A stretch of 53,570 nucleotides of DNA from Bacteroidales bacterium (GCA_017540505.1 JAFYAW010000001.1:1-53570); one strand, 5' to 3'. Numbered from the stretch's first letter, positions 15,312-25,900 are shown. Program-made: numbers and translations. Notes: generated by a model not told the origin, from the letters alone.

Positions 15312-17207
15312 CTAACGCCACAAACCTTCAATTGTTTGCTTGATGTTGTCCACATCCAGCCCTACTTCGTGGTAGAGATGCGGGATGTCGCCGTGGGAGA
15401 TGAAACGGTCGGGAATGGCGATATGATGCAGATTGTTGTCTAACTGGTGGCTTTCTAGGAATTCCGCTACCGCCGAGAACAGTCCGCCTTTTTCAGTACC
15501 GTCTTCCACGGTAATCCAGGTCTTGTGCGTGTCGGCTAACGAGAGCAGCAGGGTTTCATCTATCGGTTTGAGGAAACGCATGTCCACATGGGTCGGATGG
15601 ATGTTCTTTTCCTTCAGTTGGTCAAGTGCTTGGGCCACATTATTGCCGATGGGGCCGATGGTGATCATGGCGATTTGTTCTCCCTGTCGCAGCAGTTGTC
15701 CTTTCCCGATGGGGATGTCACCCGGCTCGTTGTGCCAGTCGGGGAGCACGCCCCGTCCGCGCGGGTAACGGATGACAAACGGCAGACCGCCCAGTTTCGC
15801 GTTGTGGTAGGCCGTCACCATCAGGTTGCGGAGTTCATGCTCATTTAAGGGTGATGAGATTATAAGGTCGGGGACAGCCCGCAGGTAGGCCAGATCAAAG
15901 ACACCCTGATGGGTGGCACCGTCTTCGCCCACCAATCCGGCTCTGTCCAAACAGAAAATCACCGGTAGTTTTTGCAAGGCCACATCGTGAATGACCTGAT
16001 CGTAACTGCGTTGGAAGAACGAAGAGTAAATGTTGCAGAAGGGGATAAGGCCTTCGGCAGCCAGTCCGGCGGAGAATGTCACGGCGTGCTGCTCGGCAAT
16101 GCCCACATCGAAAACCCGGTTGGGGAACACGTCGTTCATGATGGTCAGGGAACAGCCCGTACCCATTGCCGGCGTGATACCCACCACCTTCTCATCCTGT
16201 TGTGCCAATTCCAGGATCGTATGTCCGAACACATCTTGGAATTTGGGCGGGAGATTCTGATCCTGCGGTTGTTGGATGATCTGTCCGGTCGTCGGGTCGA
16301 ATTTGCCGGGTGCGTGATAGGCCGTCTGGTTCTGCTCCGCCATATCCAGTCCCTTTCCTTTCACGGTCAGCACATGGAAAAGCTTCAATCCCGGGAGGGC
16401 TTTCAACGCCTGCAGGGTTTTCACCAAATGGATGACATCGTGCCCGTCGGCGGGACCGAAATAGCGGTATCCCAGGCTTTGGAACCAGTTGCTGCCGCCG
16501 AGCAGATAGCCTTTTATGCCATTGCCCATCCCACTGAAGAAGCGGGTGATGCGGTTGGATTGTTTGCTCTTGAAAGTGAAGATGTTCCAAATACGGTTTT
16601 TGAAACGGTTGTATTGTGGCGAAGCGGTGATAGAGAGCAGATAGCGGCTCATGGCTCCGGTGCTCTGGTCGATGGAAATCTTGTTGTCATTGAGGATGAC
16701 CATCATGTTCACATCGCGGAAGGCGGCCTGGTTCATGGCCTCAAACGCCATACCGCCTGTCATAGCTCCGTCGCCGATGACGGCGATATGGTTGCGCTCC
16801 ATGTTCCCCTCCATTTTGGCGGCCATCGCCATGCCCAAGGCGGCGGAGATGGACGTGGAGGAGTGTCCGGTGCCGAAAGCGTCGTATTCGCTCTCCTCGC
16901 GGCGCGGGAAACCGCTGATGCCCTGATAGCAACGGTTGGTGTGGAAAAGAGTTTTACGCCCCGTCAGAATCTTATGGCAATAAGCCTGATGGCCCACATC
17001 CCAGACCAGCTTGTCGTTGGGAGTGTCAAATACATAGTGCAAGGCCACGGTCAGCTCCACCACACCCAAGCTTGACCCTAAATGGCCGGGGTGCTTGGCT
17101 GTCTGTTCGATGATGAAGGAACGCAGCTCGTCGCAAAGCTGAGGTAGTGCGGACACTGGCAGCTTGCGGAGGTCTTCGGGAGTGTTGATCTGGTCGAGGT
17201 AAGCCAT
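15312..17207 (-). CDS. dxs: 1-deoxy-D-xylulose-5-phosphate synthase (Dxs)
   Basis: A 631-residue thiamine-diphosphate enzyme that condenses pyruvate with glyceraldehyde 3-phosphate, the first step of the MEP isoprenoid pathway. Signatures: GHLGSSLGVVELTVALHYVF near the N-terminus, the ThDP motif GDGAMTGGMAFEAMN...LNDN, the transketolase-like pyrimidine domain with DVGIAEQHAVTFSAG, and DRAGLVGEDGATHQG. Length is full. The ATG shares one base with the stop codon of the upstream glycosyltransferase gene. It is the last gene of a six-gene minus-strand run that begins with greA and also contains the N-terminal transketolase subunit, another ThDP enzyme. Confidence 0.96.
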   Translation of the reverse strand: MAYLDQINTPEDLRKLPVSALPQLCDELRSFIIEQTAKHPGHLGSSLGVVELTVALHYVFDTPNDKLVWDVGHQAYCHKILTGRKTLFHTNRCYQGISGFPRREESEYDAFGTGHSSTSISAALGMAMAAKMEGNMERNHIAVIGDGAMTGGMAFEAMNQAAFRDVNMMVILNDNKISIDQSTGAMSRYLLSITASPQYNRFKNRIWNIFTFKSKQSNRITRFFSGMGNGIKGYLLGGSNWFQSLGYRYFGPADGHDVIHLVKTLQALKALPGLKLFHVLTVKGKGLDMAEQNQTAYHAPGKFDPTTGQIIQQPQDQNLPPKFQDVFGHTILELAQQDEKVVGITPAMGTGCSLTIMNDVFPNRVFDVGIAEQHAVTFSAGLAAEGLIPFCNIYSSFFQRSYDQVIHDVALQKLPVIFCLDRAGLVGEDGATHQGVFDLAYLRAVPDLIISSPLNEHELRNLMVTAYHNAKLGGLPFVIRYPRGRGVLPDWHNEPGDIPIGKGQLLRQGEQIAMITIGPIGNNVAQALDQLKEKNIHPTHVDMRFLKPIDETLLLSLADTHKTWITVEDGTEKGGLFSAVAEFLESHQLDNNLHHIAIPDRFISHGDIPHLYHEVGLDVDNIKQTIEGLWR

Positions 17208-18415
17208 TATTTTGCAGTGACGTTATGGTAAAAATCCAGGATTTGGTCCGTAATGAGGTCGTTATTGTGGTTCATGGCGATGAAGTTGCGCGCGTTTTCC
17301 CCGATGATGGTGCAAAGGTCAGGCGTAGTGATACACTTGTTGATGATGTTGAGGAACTCTTCCGGTGTGTTGGCGATGAAGAGGTGCTTGCCGTCTTCGA
17401 TGTCCATCCCTTCCGCACCGACGGAGGTTGTGATGACGACACGTCCGAGGGCCATTGCCTCCACAATCTTGATGCGGATGCCACTGCCGGAGAGAAGAGG
17501 TACGATCATCAGGTCGTGCGACAGGATGAACTCGTTGGCATCGGGTACTTCTCCTGCAATGACGACGTTCTCGTCGTGACGCTGGTATAGGCGGTCAGGG
17601 ATACTGTGTCCGGCTAGCGTGAAGGTGAGGGTAGGGTGTACGCGGTGAATCTCCGGCCACACCTCATCCAGAAACCACTCCACGCCCTCAATGTTGGGAG
17701 ACCAGTTCATACTGCCGATATGGAACAGGGAGGGTTCGTCAGAGGGAATATAATCCTCTTCGTTTTCGTATTTCTCCATGTCCAACCCAAAAGTGATGAC
17801 TGTACCCGGCACGTCCGGGGCTGTCTGCTCAAAGAAGCGGTGGTCGGGTTCCGAGATGGTCATATAGCCGTCCACCTGTTGCAGGATATTGTTTTCCACC
17901 CGTTCCAGTTGGCGGGCATTGGTCTTGTATATCAGCTTGCGTAACGGCCACGATTCGTTGTCGGCGAGACGTTGCCAGATCTGGTGCTCAATATTGTGCA
18001 GCCGCAGAATGATTTTTGCTTGGGAGTGTTTACGGATAGTTTCAATATAAGGGGTAACATAGATGGATTCCAGATGGATAATGTCGAATGTTTCATGTTC
18101 CAATATCCATGTCAGCTTGGAAGCCATTGATTTGGAGTAAAAACGGTTGATTTGGTAGGGCTGTCGGTGCAGGAAAGCACGGAGGGCATCGCGGAAACGG
18201 GGGGTCGTGTCAATGAAAACCGACTCGAAGCACGTCTTTTGGAGGTACTCTTTGGGCATGGCGTCCAGCTTCACGGGGTGCTTGGGGGTTTCAATCGCCA
18301 CCACCTTGACCTCCTGTCCGTTGTTGAGAAGGCCGTCCGTGATGTTGTGAATGGCGATGCATCCGCCATCTATCAAGGGTAAAGGAGGTTTATGACACAG
18401 TTGGAGAATTTTCAT
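17207..18415 (-). CDS. GT4-like glycosyltransferase
   Basis: A 402-residue GT-B fold glycosyltransferase of the group 1/GT4 type. The N-terminal acceptor domain starts MKILQLCHKPPLPLIDGGCIAI, with the glycine-rich loop typical of the fold. The C-terminal donor domain has LFHIGSMNWSPNIEGVEWFLDE and SGSGIRIKIVEAMALGRVVITT, the region of the family's E-x7-E motif. It would transfer a sugar from a nucleotide donor to a cytoplasmic acceptor, probably lipid- or glycan-linked. It overlaps the upstream LptF/G gene by 26 bases and dxs by one base, so it is embedded in an operon of lipopolysaccharide transport and isoprenoid supply; that context suggests envelope polysaccharide work. Substrates cannot be read from the sequence. 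Confidence 0.88.
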   Translation of the reverse strand: MKILQLCHKPPLPLIDGGCIAIHNITDGLLNNGQEVKVVAIETPKHPVKLDAMPKEYLQKTCFESVFIDTTPRFRDALRAFLHRQPYQINRFYSKSMASKLTWILEHETFDIIHLESIYVTPYIETIRKHSQAKIILRLHNIEHQIWQRLADNESWPLRKLIYKTNARQLERVENNILQQVDGYMTISEPDHRFFEQTAPDVPGTVITFGLDMEKYENEEDYIPSDEPSLFHIGSMNWSPNIEGVEWFLDEVWPEIHRVHPTLTFTLAGHSIPDRLYQRHDENVVIAGEVPDANEFILSHDLMIVPLLSGSGIRIKIVEAMALGRVVITTSVGAEGMDIEDGKHLFIANTPEEFLNIINKCITTPDLCTIIGENARNFIAMNHNNDLITDQILDFYHNVTAK

Positions 18416-19859
18416 GACGTTTTATAAAGGATGATTTAAATTTTTTCAGTTTTTCCACCATTTTGGAATAGGTCTCCGGCGAGAATATGGCCGAATCCGT
18501 GGTGGCATGATAGGTCAGGAAAACGCAGATAGGGATGAGTACGAAGGAGGAGAGCCACATGCCGAACCAAACGGGCATGGCACTGGTTTTGGCGATTTTC
18601 TCCCCCATGATGGAAATGGCGAAGTAAAGGGTGAAGAAGACGACGGTGATGACCAGCGGGATGCCGATGCCGCCCTTACGGATGATGGACCCTAATGGCG
18701 CCCCAATGAAGAAGAAGAGCAGGCATGCCACTGACATAGTGAATTTCCTGAGGTATTCGATCTGGAAGCCCCATAGGTATGACGTGCGGAATGCCATATC
18801 CTGATAGGCGAATTTGACGTTGAACACGTATGAATGGGACTGATTCTCCGCGTTGCGGAACATGCGTTCGCGGACGGTGGGTGTGAGGGTTGTCAAATCC
18901 AGAGCCTGCTGACGTGACATGGTGTCGAAACAGCTGTCTTCCTTCACCAGCCAGTTGAAAAAATAGAGACTGCTGAAGAAGACCTTGGAGGCTCCGTGGG
19001 CCAGTCCGGTAATATCCTTCTTCAAGGTGTCGATTTTGTGGTTGAGCTGTTTGGTGGTCATAGCGGTGGAGTGGCCCTGATAGAGACTTTCATCCACCTC
19101 GCCCATTTCAAAGCTGGACATGTCGAAACGCTTGTATTGTTTGGAGAAGGTGGCGCGTGTGAGTGGATAGTGTTGCTGGCCATCCTTTTGGATGCCGGAT
19201 TTGGAGCTTTCGTCCCAAAAAGAACCGTCGTATAGGGTGAACAGCAGATAGTGCTTGTCCGGCGTGACTGTCATCACGCCCTCTTTGGCGTAGGTGACGG
19301 TGGTGTTGCCTTGATGGCTGGAGTGGTCATAAATCAGTACATCTTTGATTTTCTCCCCATCCGGCATCTTCTTGCCCACGCGGATGGAGTAGTTGTCCAA
19401 TCCGGTGTAAAAAACACCCTCTTCGATGTTCAAGGCCGGTTTCTGTTCTTGAATGTCGAACAGCATCATCCTGAGTTTCACGCTGGCTTTGGGTATGGCT
19501 ACATTGGAAAACAGGAAAGCGATCACGGAAATGACAACGGCCAATATGGCCAACGGTCTCATCATCCTGCTGATGGGAATTCCGGCAGATTTCAAGGCCA
19601 CAATCTCATAGCGTTCCCCCATGTTGCCGAAGGTCATCAGGGAGGCCAGCAGCACCGCCAGAGGGAAAGCCATGGAGGTGAGGGTGATGGACGCATAGAA
19701 AAGGAGTTTGAGCAAAATACTGATTTCCAATCCCTTGCCGACAAGTTCATCAACCCATTTCCATAAAAACTGCATCAGTAGCACAAAAAGGGCCACGAAG
19801 AATGTGAGGGCAAAAGGCCCGAGAAAGTTTTTTATGAGATATCGGTTGATGATTTTCAC
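18390..19859 (-). CDS. LptF/LptG-family lipopolysaccharide export permease
   Basis: A 489-residue inner-membrane protein of the YjgP/YjgQ family. Three transmembrane segments occur in the first ~120 residues (starting MKIINRYLIKNFLGPFALTF, the family's hallmark N-terminus), followed by a periplasmic beta-jellyroll region of about 250 residues and three more membrane segments near the C-terminus, ending with a cytoplasmic tail. With LptB it extracts LPS from the inner membrane. GERYEIVALKSAGIPISRMM is the conserved coupling-helix region. Whether it is LptF or LptG cannot be decided; Bacteroidota often have one long and one short homologue. Twenty bases separate it from the upstream transketolase gene and it overlaps the glycosyltransferase gene by 26 bases. 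Confidence 0.9.
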   Translation of the reverse strand: MKIINRYLIKNFLGPFALTFFVALFVLLMQFLWKWVDELVGKGLEISILLKLLFYASITLTSMAFPLAVLLASLMTFGNMGERYEIVALKSAGIPISRMMRPLAILAVVISVIAFLFSNVAIPKASVKLRMMLFDIQEQKPALNIEEGVFYTGLDNYSIRVGKKMPDGEKIKDVLIYDHSSHQGNTTVTYAKEGVMTVTPDKHYLLFTLYDGSFWDESSKSGIQKDGQQHYPLTRATFSKQYKRFDMSSFEMGEVDESLYQGHSTAMTTKQLNHKIDTLKKDITGLAHGASKVFFSSLYFFNWLVKEDSCFDTMSRQQALDLTTLTPTVRERMFRNAENQSHSYVFNVKFAYQDMAFRTSYLWGFQIEYLRKFTMSVACLLFFFIGAPLGSIIRKGGIGIPLVITVVFFTLYFAISIMGEKIAKTSAMPVWFGMWLSSFVLIPICVFLTYHATTDSAIFSPETYSKMVEKLKKFKSSFIKRHENSPTVS

Positions 19860-19879
19860 GCTACAGCGGATAAGGACTG

Positions 19880-20722
19880 TTAGTAATCACCGAGGGTTTC
19901 CGGCAGCTGGGCCAGTGCGGCGGCAGCCTGTTCGTCATTGGGTGCCGAGCCGTGCCATTTGTGTGTTCCCATCATGAAGTCCACACCTTTGCCCATTTCC
20001 GTCTTCATAATGATGGCAACGGGTTTCTGGTTGCGGGCCAAGGTCTTCGCTAATGTGAGCGTTTGCACGCATTTTTTCATGTCATTGCCGTCCATCTCCA
20101 GCACCATCCAGTTGAAGGCCTCGAATTTGGAGCGGAGCTTGCCGAGGTTGCACACATGATCCGTCGGACCGTCAATCTGCTTGCCGTTGTAGTCCACGGT
20201 CACGATGAGGTTGTCCACATGTTTGGCTCCGGCAAACATCAGCGCCTCCCAAATCTGGCCTTCCTGCAATTCGCCGTCGCCCGTCAGGGCATAGATCAGA
20301 TGCGGGTCCTGGTTGGCTTTCTTCGCCAAGGCGGCCCCGATGGCCACCGAGACACCTTGTCCCAATGAGCCGGATGCGATGCGGATGCCGGGTAGTCCCT
20401 CCACCGGGGTGGGGTGTCCTTGCAGACGCGTGTGCAGTTTGCGGAATGTCGCCAGTTCGGAGACGGGGAAATAGCCTCTGCGGGCCATCACACTATACAA
20501 CACCGGCGAAATATGTCCGTTGGATAAAAAGAACATGTCCTCACCAGTACCTTCTTTGGTGAACTTTTCAGGATCAATCTCCATAATCTGGAAAAAGAGC
20601 GCCGTCAGGAAATCGGCGCATCCGAGTGAACCGCCGGGGTGTCCCGACTTGGCACCGTGAACCATGCGGATGATGTCTCTCCGTACTTGAGCAGCTATGT
20701 CCTGCAATCCTTTTGTATCCAT
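19880..20722 (-). CDS. transketolase, N-terminal subunit
   Basis: A 280-residue ThDP-binding half transketolase. Signatures: HGAKSGHPGGSLGCADFLTALFF, FFLSNGHISPVLYS, the ThDP motif GDGELQEGQIWEA...VDYNGKQIDG and KTEMGKGVDFMMGTHKWHG at the end. It acts in the non-oxidative pentose phosphate pathway as a heterodimer with a C-terminal (pyrimidine-binding) subunit. That partner is normally the next gene, but here the next gene is LptF/G after 20 bases and no C-terminal subunit occurs in the window. The sequence ends at the normal end of an N-terminal subunit, so it is not a broken full-length gene. It lies 20 bases after the HIT gene. Confidence 0.93.
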   Translation of the reverse strand: MDTKGLQDIAAQVRRDIIRMVHGAKSGHPGGSLGCADFLTALFFQIMEIDPEKFTKEGTGEDMFFLSNGHISPVLYSVMARRGYFPVSELATFRKLHTRLQGHPTPVEGLPGIRIASGSLGQGVSVAIGAALAKKANQDPHLIYALTGDGELQEGQIWEALMFAGAKHVDNLIVTVDYNGKQIDGPTDHVCNLGKLRSKFEAFNWMVLEMDGNDMKKCVQTLTLAKTLARNQKPVAIIMKTEMGKGVDFMMGTHKWHGSAPNDEQAAAALAQLPETLGDY

Positions 20723-20742
20723 ATTAAAATTAATTTTTCGGT

Positions 20743-21144
20743 TTATAATTTGATTTTTTTGGCGATATCAGCAGCAATCTGCTGGAATTCCTCCGGGCTT
20801 AGCTGGACCCGTTCGGCCTTGAAATTGAGGTCGCCAACCCCGTTGATGGGCACCAGATGGATGTGGTTGTGCGGCACGTCAATGCCGATGACAGCCACGC
20901 CGATGCGGTTGCACGGGATGGCTTCCCGGATACCGACGGCCACCTTTTTGGCAAAGACCATCATCTCTCCTAACAGGTCATCCGGCAGGTCGAAGATGTA
21001 GTCGTTTTGCAGCTTGGTGATGACCAAGGTGTGTCCCTTGGCTATTGGGGAAATGTCCAAAAAGGCGAAGAATTTGTCGTTTTCAGCTATCTTATAGCAG
21101 GGAATTTCGCCTTTGACGATTTTGGTGAAAATGGTATCTTCCAT
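20743..21144 (-). CDS. HIT-family (HINT-like) nucleotide hydrolase
   Basis: A 133-residue histidine-triad protein. The catalytic motif HNHIHLVP (H-x-H-x-H) lies at about residues 91-98, and the N-terminus EDTIFTKIVKGEIPCYKIAE is typical of the HINT branch, which hydrolyses nucleoside phosphoramidates and AMP-lysyl conjugates. The C-terminal part is a little longer than in E. coli HinT. The gene follows greA by 17 bases and precedes the transketolase gene by 20 bases. The greA-HIT pair is a common Bacteroidota arrangement. Confidence 0.94.
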   Translation of the reverse strand: MEDTIFTKIVKGEIPCYKIAENDKFFAFLDISPIAKGHTLVITKLQNDYIFDLPDDLLGEMMVFAKKVAVGIREAIPCNRIGVAVIGIDVPHNHIHLVPINGVGDLNFKAERVQLSPEEFQQIAADIAKKIKL

Positions 21145-21161
21145 AATGGCGTTATTTAGGA

Positions 21162-21635
21162 TTAGCGTGAAACATCCAGAATCTCAAAGTCCATGCTGCC
21201 AGCGGGAGCCTGCACCGTCACGGTGTCGCCTTTGGAATTGCCGATCAGGGCTTTGGCCAGCGGGCTTGATACGGAAATCTTACCAGCCTTGAGGTCGGAT
21301 TCGGATTCCGGGACGATGGTATAGGTCATCGTGGCGTTGTTCTTGACATTGCGAACCTTCACGATGGAGTAGATGAGCACTTTGGAAATGTCGATTTTGG
21401 ATTCGTCCAGAATGCGGGCTTTGGCGATGAGGTTGCGCAGGTTGGCGATCTTGAGTTCCAGCAGTCCCTGGGCTTCTTTGGCGGCATCATATTCGGCGTT
21501 TTCCGAGAGGTCGCCCTTGTCGCGGGCCTCGGCTATGGCCTGTGAGATTTTCGGCCGTTCCACAGCTTCCAGTTCGTTGAGTTCGCGCTTCAGTGCGTCC
21601 AAGCCTTCTTGAGTGTAATACTTTACGTCTTCCAT
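21162..21635 (-). CDS. greA: transcription elongation factor GreA
   Basis: A 157-residue protein with the normal GreA length and layout: an N-terminal coiled coil (YYTQEGLDALKRELNELEAVERPKISQAIAEARDKGDLSENAEYDAAKEAQG) whose tip carries the acidic residues DLSENAEYD that enter the RNA polymerase secondary channel, and a C-terminal FKBP-like domain ending SSPLAKALIGNSKGDTV. It rescues backtracked RNA polymerase. It is the first gene of the run greA-HIT-tkt-lptF/G-GT-dxs, and a strong terminator lies upstream that ends the preceding PorV/PorQ operon. Confidence 0.96.
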   Translation of the reverse strand: MEDVKYYTQEGLDALKRELNELEAVERPKISQAIAEARDKGDLSENAEYDAAKEAQGLLELKIANLRNLIAKARILDESKIDISKVLIYSIVKVRNVKNNATMTYTIVPESESDLKAGKISVSSPLAKALIGNSKGDTVTVQAPAGSMDFEILDVSR

Positions 21636-21657
21636 TTTTTCTTCTTCTTGTTAAAAT

Positions 21658-21696
21658 ATAAAATAGAAGAGACCGTAATAGTCTCTTCTATTTTCG
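21658..21696 (-). terminator. strong intrinsic terminator after the PorV/PorQ operon
   Basis: A perfect 14-base stem, AAAATAGAAGAGAC (21660-21673) with GTCTCTTCTATTTT (21681-21694) around a 7-base loop, lies between the end of the PorV/PorQ-like gene and greA. On the minus strand it is followed by a T-rich stretch. It should insulate greA from the surface operon. Confidence 0.85.
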
Positions 21697-21718
21697 GGTT
21701 ATAAAAGGATTTAAAATT

Positions 21719-22900
21719 CTATAAGCTGACTTTGATACCCATGACGTGATTGCCTCTCCACTTGTTGGTGAATCTGTAGGCATAGTCAATGTAGATACGG
21801 GCACCGGTGTTGCCTTTCTTCAAGGGGATAACGGCCGTGGCACCAACGGAAGGACCGGCAAAGAACGAATCGTTGTTGAACAGAATCGTATTGAGCTCAT
21901 TGCCTTCCTCGTCGGTCTCCGTGCGTTTCGTGACATTCTCCAGGGCGTATCCGGCGCGAATCATGAAATAGTTCATGAAGCCGTATTCAAGACCCAGGGC
22001 GAAGATGTCGCGTGAGTAGGAGTTGGCGGTGAAGGTACCAGCCAGTGTGATGCGGTGTGCGGCGTCATCGCGGGTGAGGCCTTCCTCTTCCAGTTCGGCT
22101 TTGGACATGTTGGCATATTCGCCGCCGAAGAACAGGAAGTCATAGGAAATACCGATTGCCAGCAGGGAGGGCATCTCGTATTCGGCGGAGCGGACGGCCA
22201 GCGTCTGTTCAACCGTTGTGTTGTTGATGCGGCCTCTGTAGGACAAACCGTCACCCTTGTAGGACATGGGCAGACCGATGTTCTTCAAGGTCACGCCGAT
22301 CTTGAAGTTCTCAAATTTACCGGCAATGTACTGCACACCAGCGTCAAGGGCGAAGCCCGTGGCGTGCAAGTCAGCAATGCGCTCGTTCACAATCTTCAGG
22401 GAGACACCGCCCTTGATGAAGTTGTTGAACGATTTGGCATAATGGATGCCGATAACGGAGAGGGAGGGGGAGAAGGTTCCCAGACCGCCTTCCGGCTGGT
22501 TGACCGTGGTGATTTGGATATTACCGAAGCCCATAGCTGAGAAGGAGAGGGCGAGCGTACCAAAATCACGGGTCTTGCCAAGATGCTGGGCGAAGGCCAG
22601 GGCGTTGATGTTGATGCCGCAGTTTGAACCCACCAGATATTGGGTGCGGTTGAAGGCGAAATCCGTCTTTTTCACGTACGTCAAACCGGCCACGTTGGAA
22701 TAGACAGACTCCAGTCCGCGGATTTCGGCCACGCCGGCATTTGCCATACCGTTGGTGCGTGCCCAGGGGTCTATCAACAGGTGCGATGCACCAGCCTGAC
22801 CGGAACGGTCTCTGTTACCTGCCAGCACGTTGTAAGACGTACCGACAGATAAAAGAGCAATCAATGTGCAAATTATTAATGACTTATATGTATTTTTCAT
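21719..22900 (-). CDS. PorV/PorQ-family outer membrane protein
   Basis: A 393-residue protein with signal peptide (1-27) and the start SGQAGASHLLIDPWARTNGMANAGVAEIRGLESVYSNVAGL, the hallmark of PorV/PorQ (FadL-like) barrels: one protein per window line, in which the ARTNGMANAG segment forms the N-terminal hatch. The remainder is about fourteen amphipathic beta strands ending MGIKVSL. PorV carries T9SS cargo from the SprA/Sov translocon to the attachment complex. Here the gene follows a 1605-residue secreted protein by 28 bases and a TonB-dependent receptor gene before that, so it may be a dedicated shuttle for that protein and not the general PorV; this is inference. A strong terminator follows. 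Confidence 0.85.
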   Translation of the reverse strand: MKNTYKSLIICTLIALLSVGTSYNVLAGNRDRSGQAGASHLLIDPWARTNGMANAGVAEIRGLESVYSNVAGLTYVKKTDFAFNRTQYLVGSNCGININALAFAQHLGKTRDFGTLALSFSAMGFGNIQITTVNQPEGGLGTFSPSLSVIGIHYAKSFNNFIKGGVSLKIVNERIADLHATGFALDAGVQYIAGKFENFKIGVTLKNIGLPMSYKGDGLSYRGRINNTTVEQTLAVRSAEYEMPSLLAIGISYDFLFFGGEYANMSKAELEEEGLTRDDAAHRITLAGTFTANSYSRDIFALGLEYGFMNYFMIRAGYALENVTKRTETDEEGNELNTILFNNDSFFAGPSVGATAVIPLKKGNTGARIYIDYAYRFTNKWRGNHVMGIKVSL

Positions 22901-22928
22901 ATTCTTGGATTTTTACAGATTAATAATT

Positions 22929-25900
22929 TTAGAAACCATTCAAGTCTGTTGGGCGCATTGCGCAGAAGAACCGCAGCGTGCGTTCGCCGAAGCCGTCAGC
23001 TTTCACATGGATGATGTAAACACCACCGGAAATCGGAATGTTGGCGTGGTTCTTCAAATCCCATTGTACGTAAGAATCCGTATTACCCTTCGTGATGGTC
23101 CGGATAAGCGTTCCGTTGACCGTGTAGATGGAAATGGTACACTTCTCAGGAAGGTTCACGATGCGGACGTAGTTCTGCAGAGCGGTCTGCTCATACTGGG
23201 AGAATCCGTAGTACGGGTTCGGAACGATGTTGATATCATCGAGTACCTCTTGAACCTGTTCTGTTGACTCCGATTTGACAGGAGCGAGGTTCTTGGTTGT
23301 GAACGTGTACATCGGATAACCGTCGTTCTGGTCTGCGTACGGCGCTGTGCTTGCGTCGTCATACCAGCGGGAGGAGTATCTCAAATAAGGACGTGACACG
23401 CGGATCTTGATGGTGGCGTCGCAGGAGAGCCAGTTGTCTTCCAATCCAAGGTAAGGCATGGGGATGCTGGTGTACATCACATTGTTGAACAGCTGCATCT
23501 TCATCTGCATACGGGCAGGGTCGGCCATGTTCTTCTTTCCAACGAAAGATTTGAACTTTTCACCCAGCCATTTGCCGCCATCATACGCACCACAATCGTA
23601 CCATGCAAAATATCCGCCGTCGGAGCTGGGGATGTATCCACCATGACGTTGTCCGTTACGTGTGATGTTTCTGTCAGAGTCGTTGAAATTACGTTTTTCT
23701 CTTTTAACCAGTTCGTCGTAAACCAAACTGCACGTGTTGCCGGAGCTTCCACAGATATAGACATAGTGACGACCGCCGTTCTGCGGCTCACCATATTGCA
23801 GTGCATATTGACCGTAGTTGTCACGAATCATATTGAATGTGCTTTGATTCATACCCTGAGGATTGCCTTCCTCATCAAGAATGAATTCTTGGGTAGAGGC
23901 ATCACGATACCATGCGTACACATTTGTCGGATTGAAGAGCATGTCACTACCGTTGTTGTAAGGATCTTGGGAGTTTTCAGCGAACATGATGTTCAGACGC
24001 TCGCCAGTCTCCACGTTGATGGCATAGCCCGGGAACCAGCCGTAGCCGGTGGCACCGATGTAGTTCGGGTCGTTCGGGTTGTTGCTGGCCACGTCATCGT
24101 TGCCCGTGTACGGATTACCATCCTTGTCCACGGACGGACAGTTCTTGGGTTCGTGACGATAGTTGACGTAAGTCTGTCCATTGAATTCCTGTTTTACTTT
24201 ATAGGATTCCGTCTCGTGGCTGGCTCCGGCCTCCAAGACCAGTGCGCGGGTCCACAAGCTCTTATCCGGTGTGAGCACAATGTCAACAGAGTACAGGTTG
24301 GTCATGGTCTGGTTGTAACCAGGGTTCCACATGGATCCTGAGAGTGCGCGGAAATCAAAATACATGGGTGCCGGACCCTCATCACCTTCAGAAAGGAATG
24401 CCACGTTGTCGGGAATGATGTACTTGGCCTGCGGACCGCCGTCATACGGGGATGACAGCACGTAGGGTGACCATAATCCGTTGAGGATGCCTTCAAACTG
24501 TTGGTTGGGATCCTTGAATCCACGAGTGGTCTCGTTATCGTTCAGGGTTCCGGGTTTCAAGATACAGCACATATCCTCTGTACGCCATTGATAGTACTTG
24601 TTCTCAGCACCCTCCTGGCCTGCGTAATCCTCGCCGATACCCCAGTCGTACCATTTTCCGGACTCTTGGCTACCGGAATGAATCCAGTTGGCAGGATAAT
24701 CACCTTCTATGTCGCGAACACCTGACAACCAAGGCAGACCGTCGCCATAGTCAATGGTGGCACCCAGGAAGTCCACTTGTCCGTACATGGTAAGGGATTT
24801 GTAATTGTATCCCAGATTGTCAGCCACATATTCATCAAGATTCTTCTGATAAATCTTGAAGTTGTCGTTGATGATGGAGATGGAAATACCGAGGTCGAGG
24901 AACAACTCTTCGTTAGTCATGCTAATAGGCATGGCGGCCGTACTAACACGGTCGATTCCCAGCTCTTCCAATTCGGAATCAGGAACTTCGTCGCTGATAA
25001 CCAATTGCCATTCGGTCTCGTCGTTCACATCGTCGTCCACATCGTTGGGCATCAGACGGATGGTGTAGTCATAGGGCTTCACCTGAAGCGGATCCACCAC
25101 CTTGATGTTCAACGGACCGTAGTTGTTCTTGTATTGAATATTGTTGAATGTGTTGAGCTCGAGAATCTTCTGGCGAGATTCATCTGTCATGTCCAAGAAG
25201 AAGCCACCATTGCCCTGTCCTTCGATACGGGTGATCATGGGTTGGTCGCCATAGACACTGTTTTGGATGATACCGGAAGATTTGTGCGGAATACCCGTGT
25301 AAGCACGAATGTTACGACGACCGGCCAGATACGGGGTCTGCTGTCCGTCCAAATAATCGGGATCAAGTTTGAACTCTTTGTATTGGTTGTAACCGTAGGC
25401 GATAACCATGAAGTAGTACTCTTTATGGTTTACCAGAGCTTTATTGGTACCAGTAGCGAATTTGTCTTCCTTCACTGTGAATGAGTGGAAGATGCCTTCG
25501 TTGGCTCCATTGACCATTTCAGTGGCAACGGATGTTCCGATAGCCTCGTTGTAAACCCAGTTCACAATTTGACTGGCTTTGTTCTTGATGTCGCATTGGG
25601 CAATCAGAATAGCCTTGTTGGGATCGTTCAGGTCGGTGGCGCTGACGGATGCATTCGCCAACTGATAAACCTGATATCCTTCAAAATAGTAGCGGCGTTG
25701 TTCTGTGGTCAACGTGTCTTCTACTGTGACTGCTTCAATGTCTGATGTGATCACCGTGTCGGGATTACCGTCGGCGTCATACACATACAGAGTGTCGTAA
25801 GTCTTAACAAACGTTGAGGTGGATAATGTTTTGGAGATTTGCGGGTCAAGCTCGTAGTAGGTCTCGTGGTAGTTGTTGCTGTTCTTGTCTTCGTTGGAGA

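Noticed and set aside
15972-17075. 367-codon open frame on the plus strand
   Set aside because: Antisense to dxs, whose active-site motifs are intact; the mirrored product has no recognisable domain.
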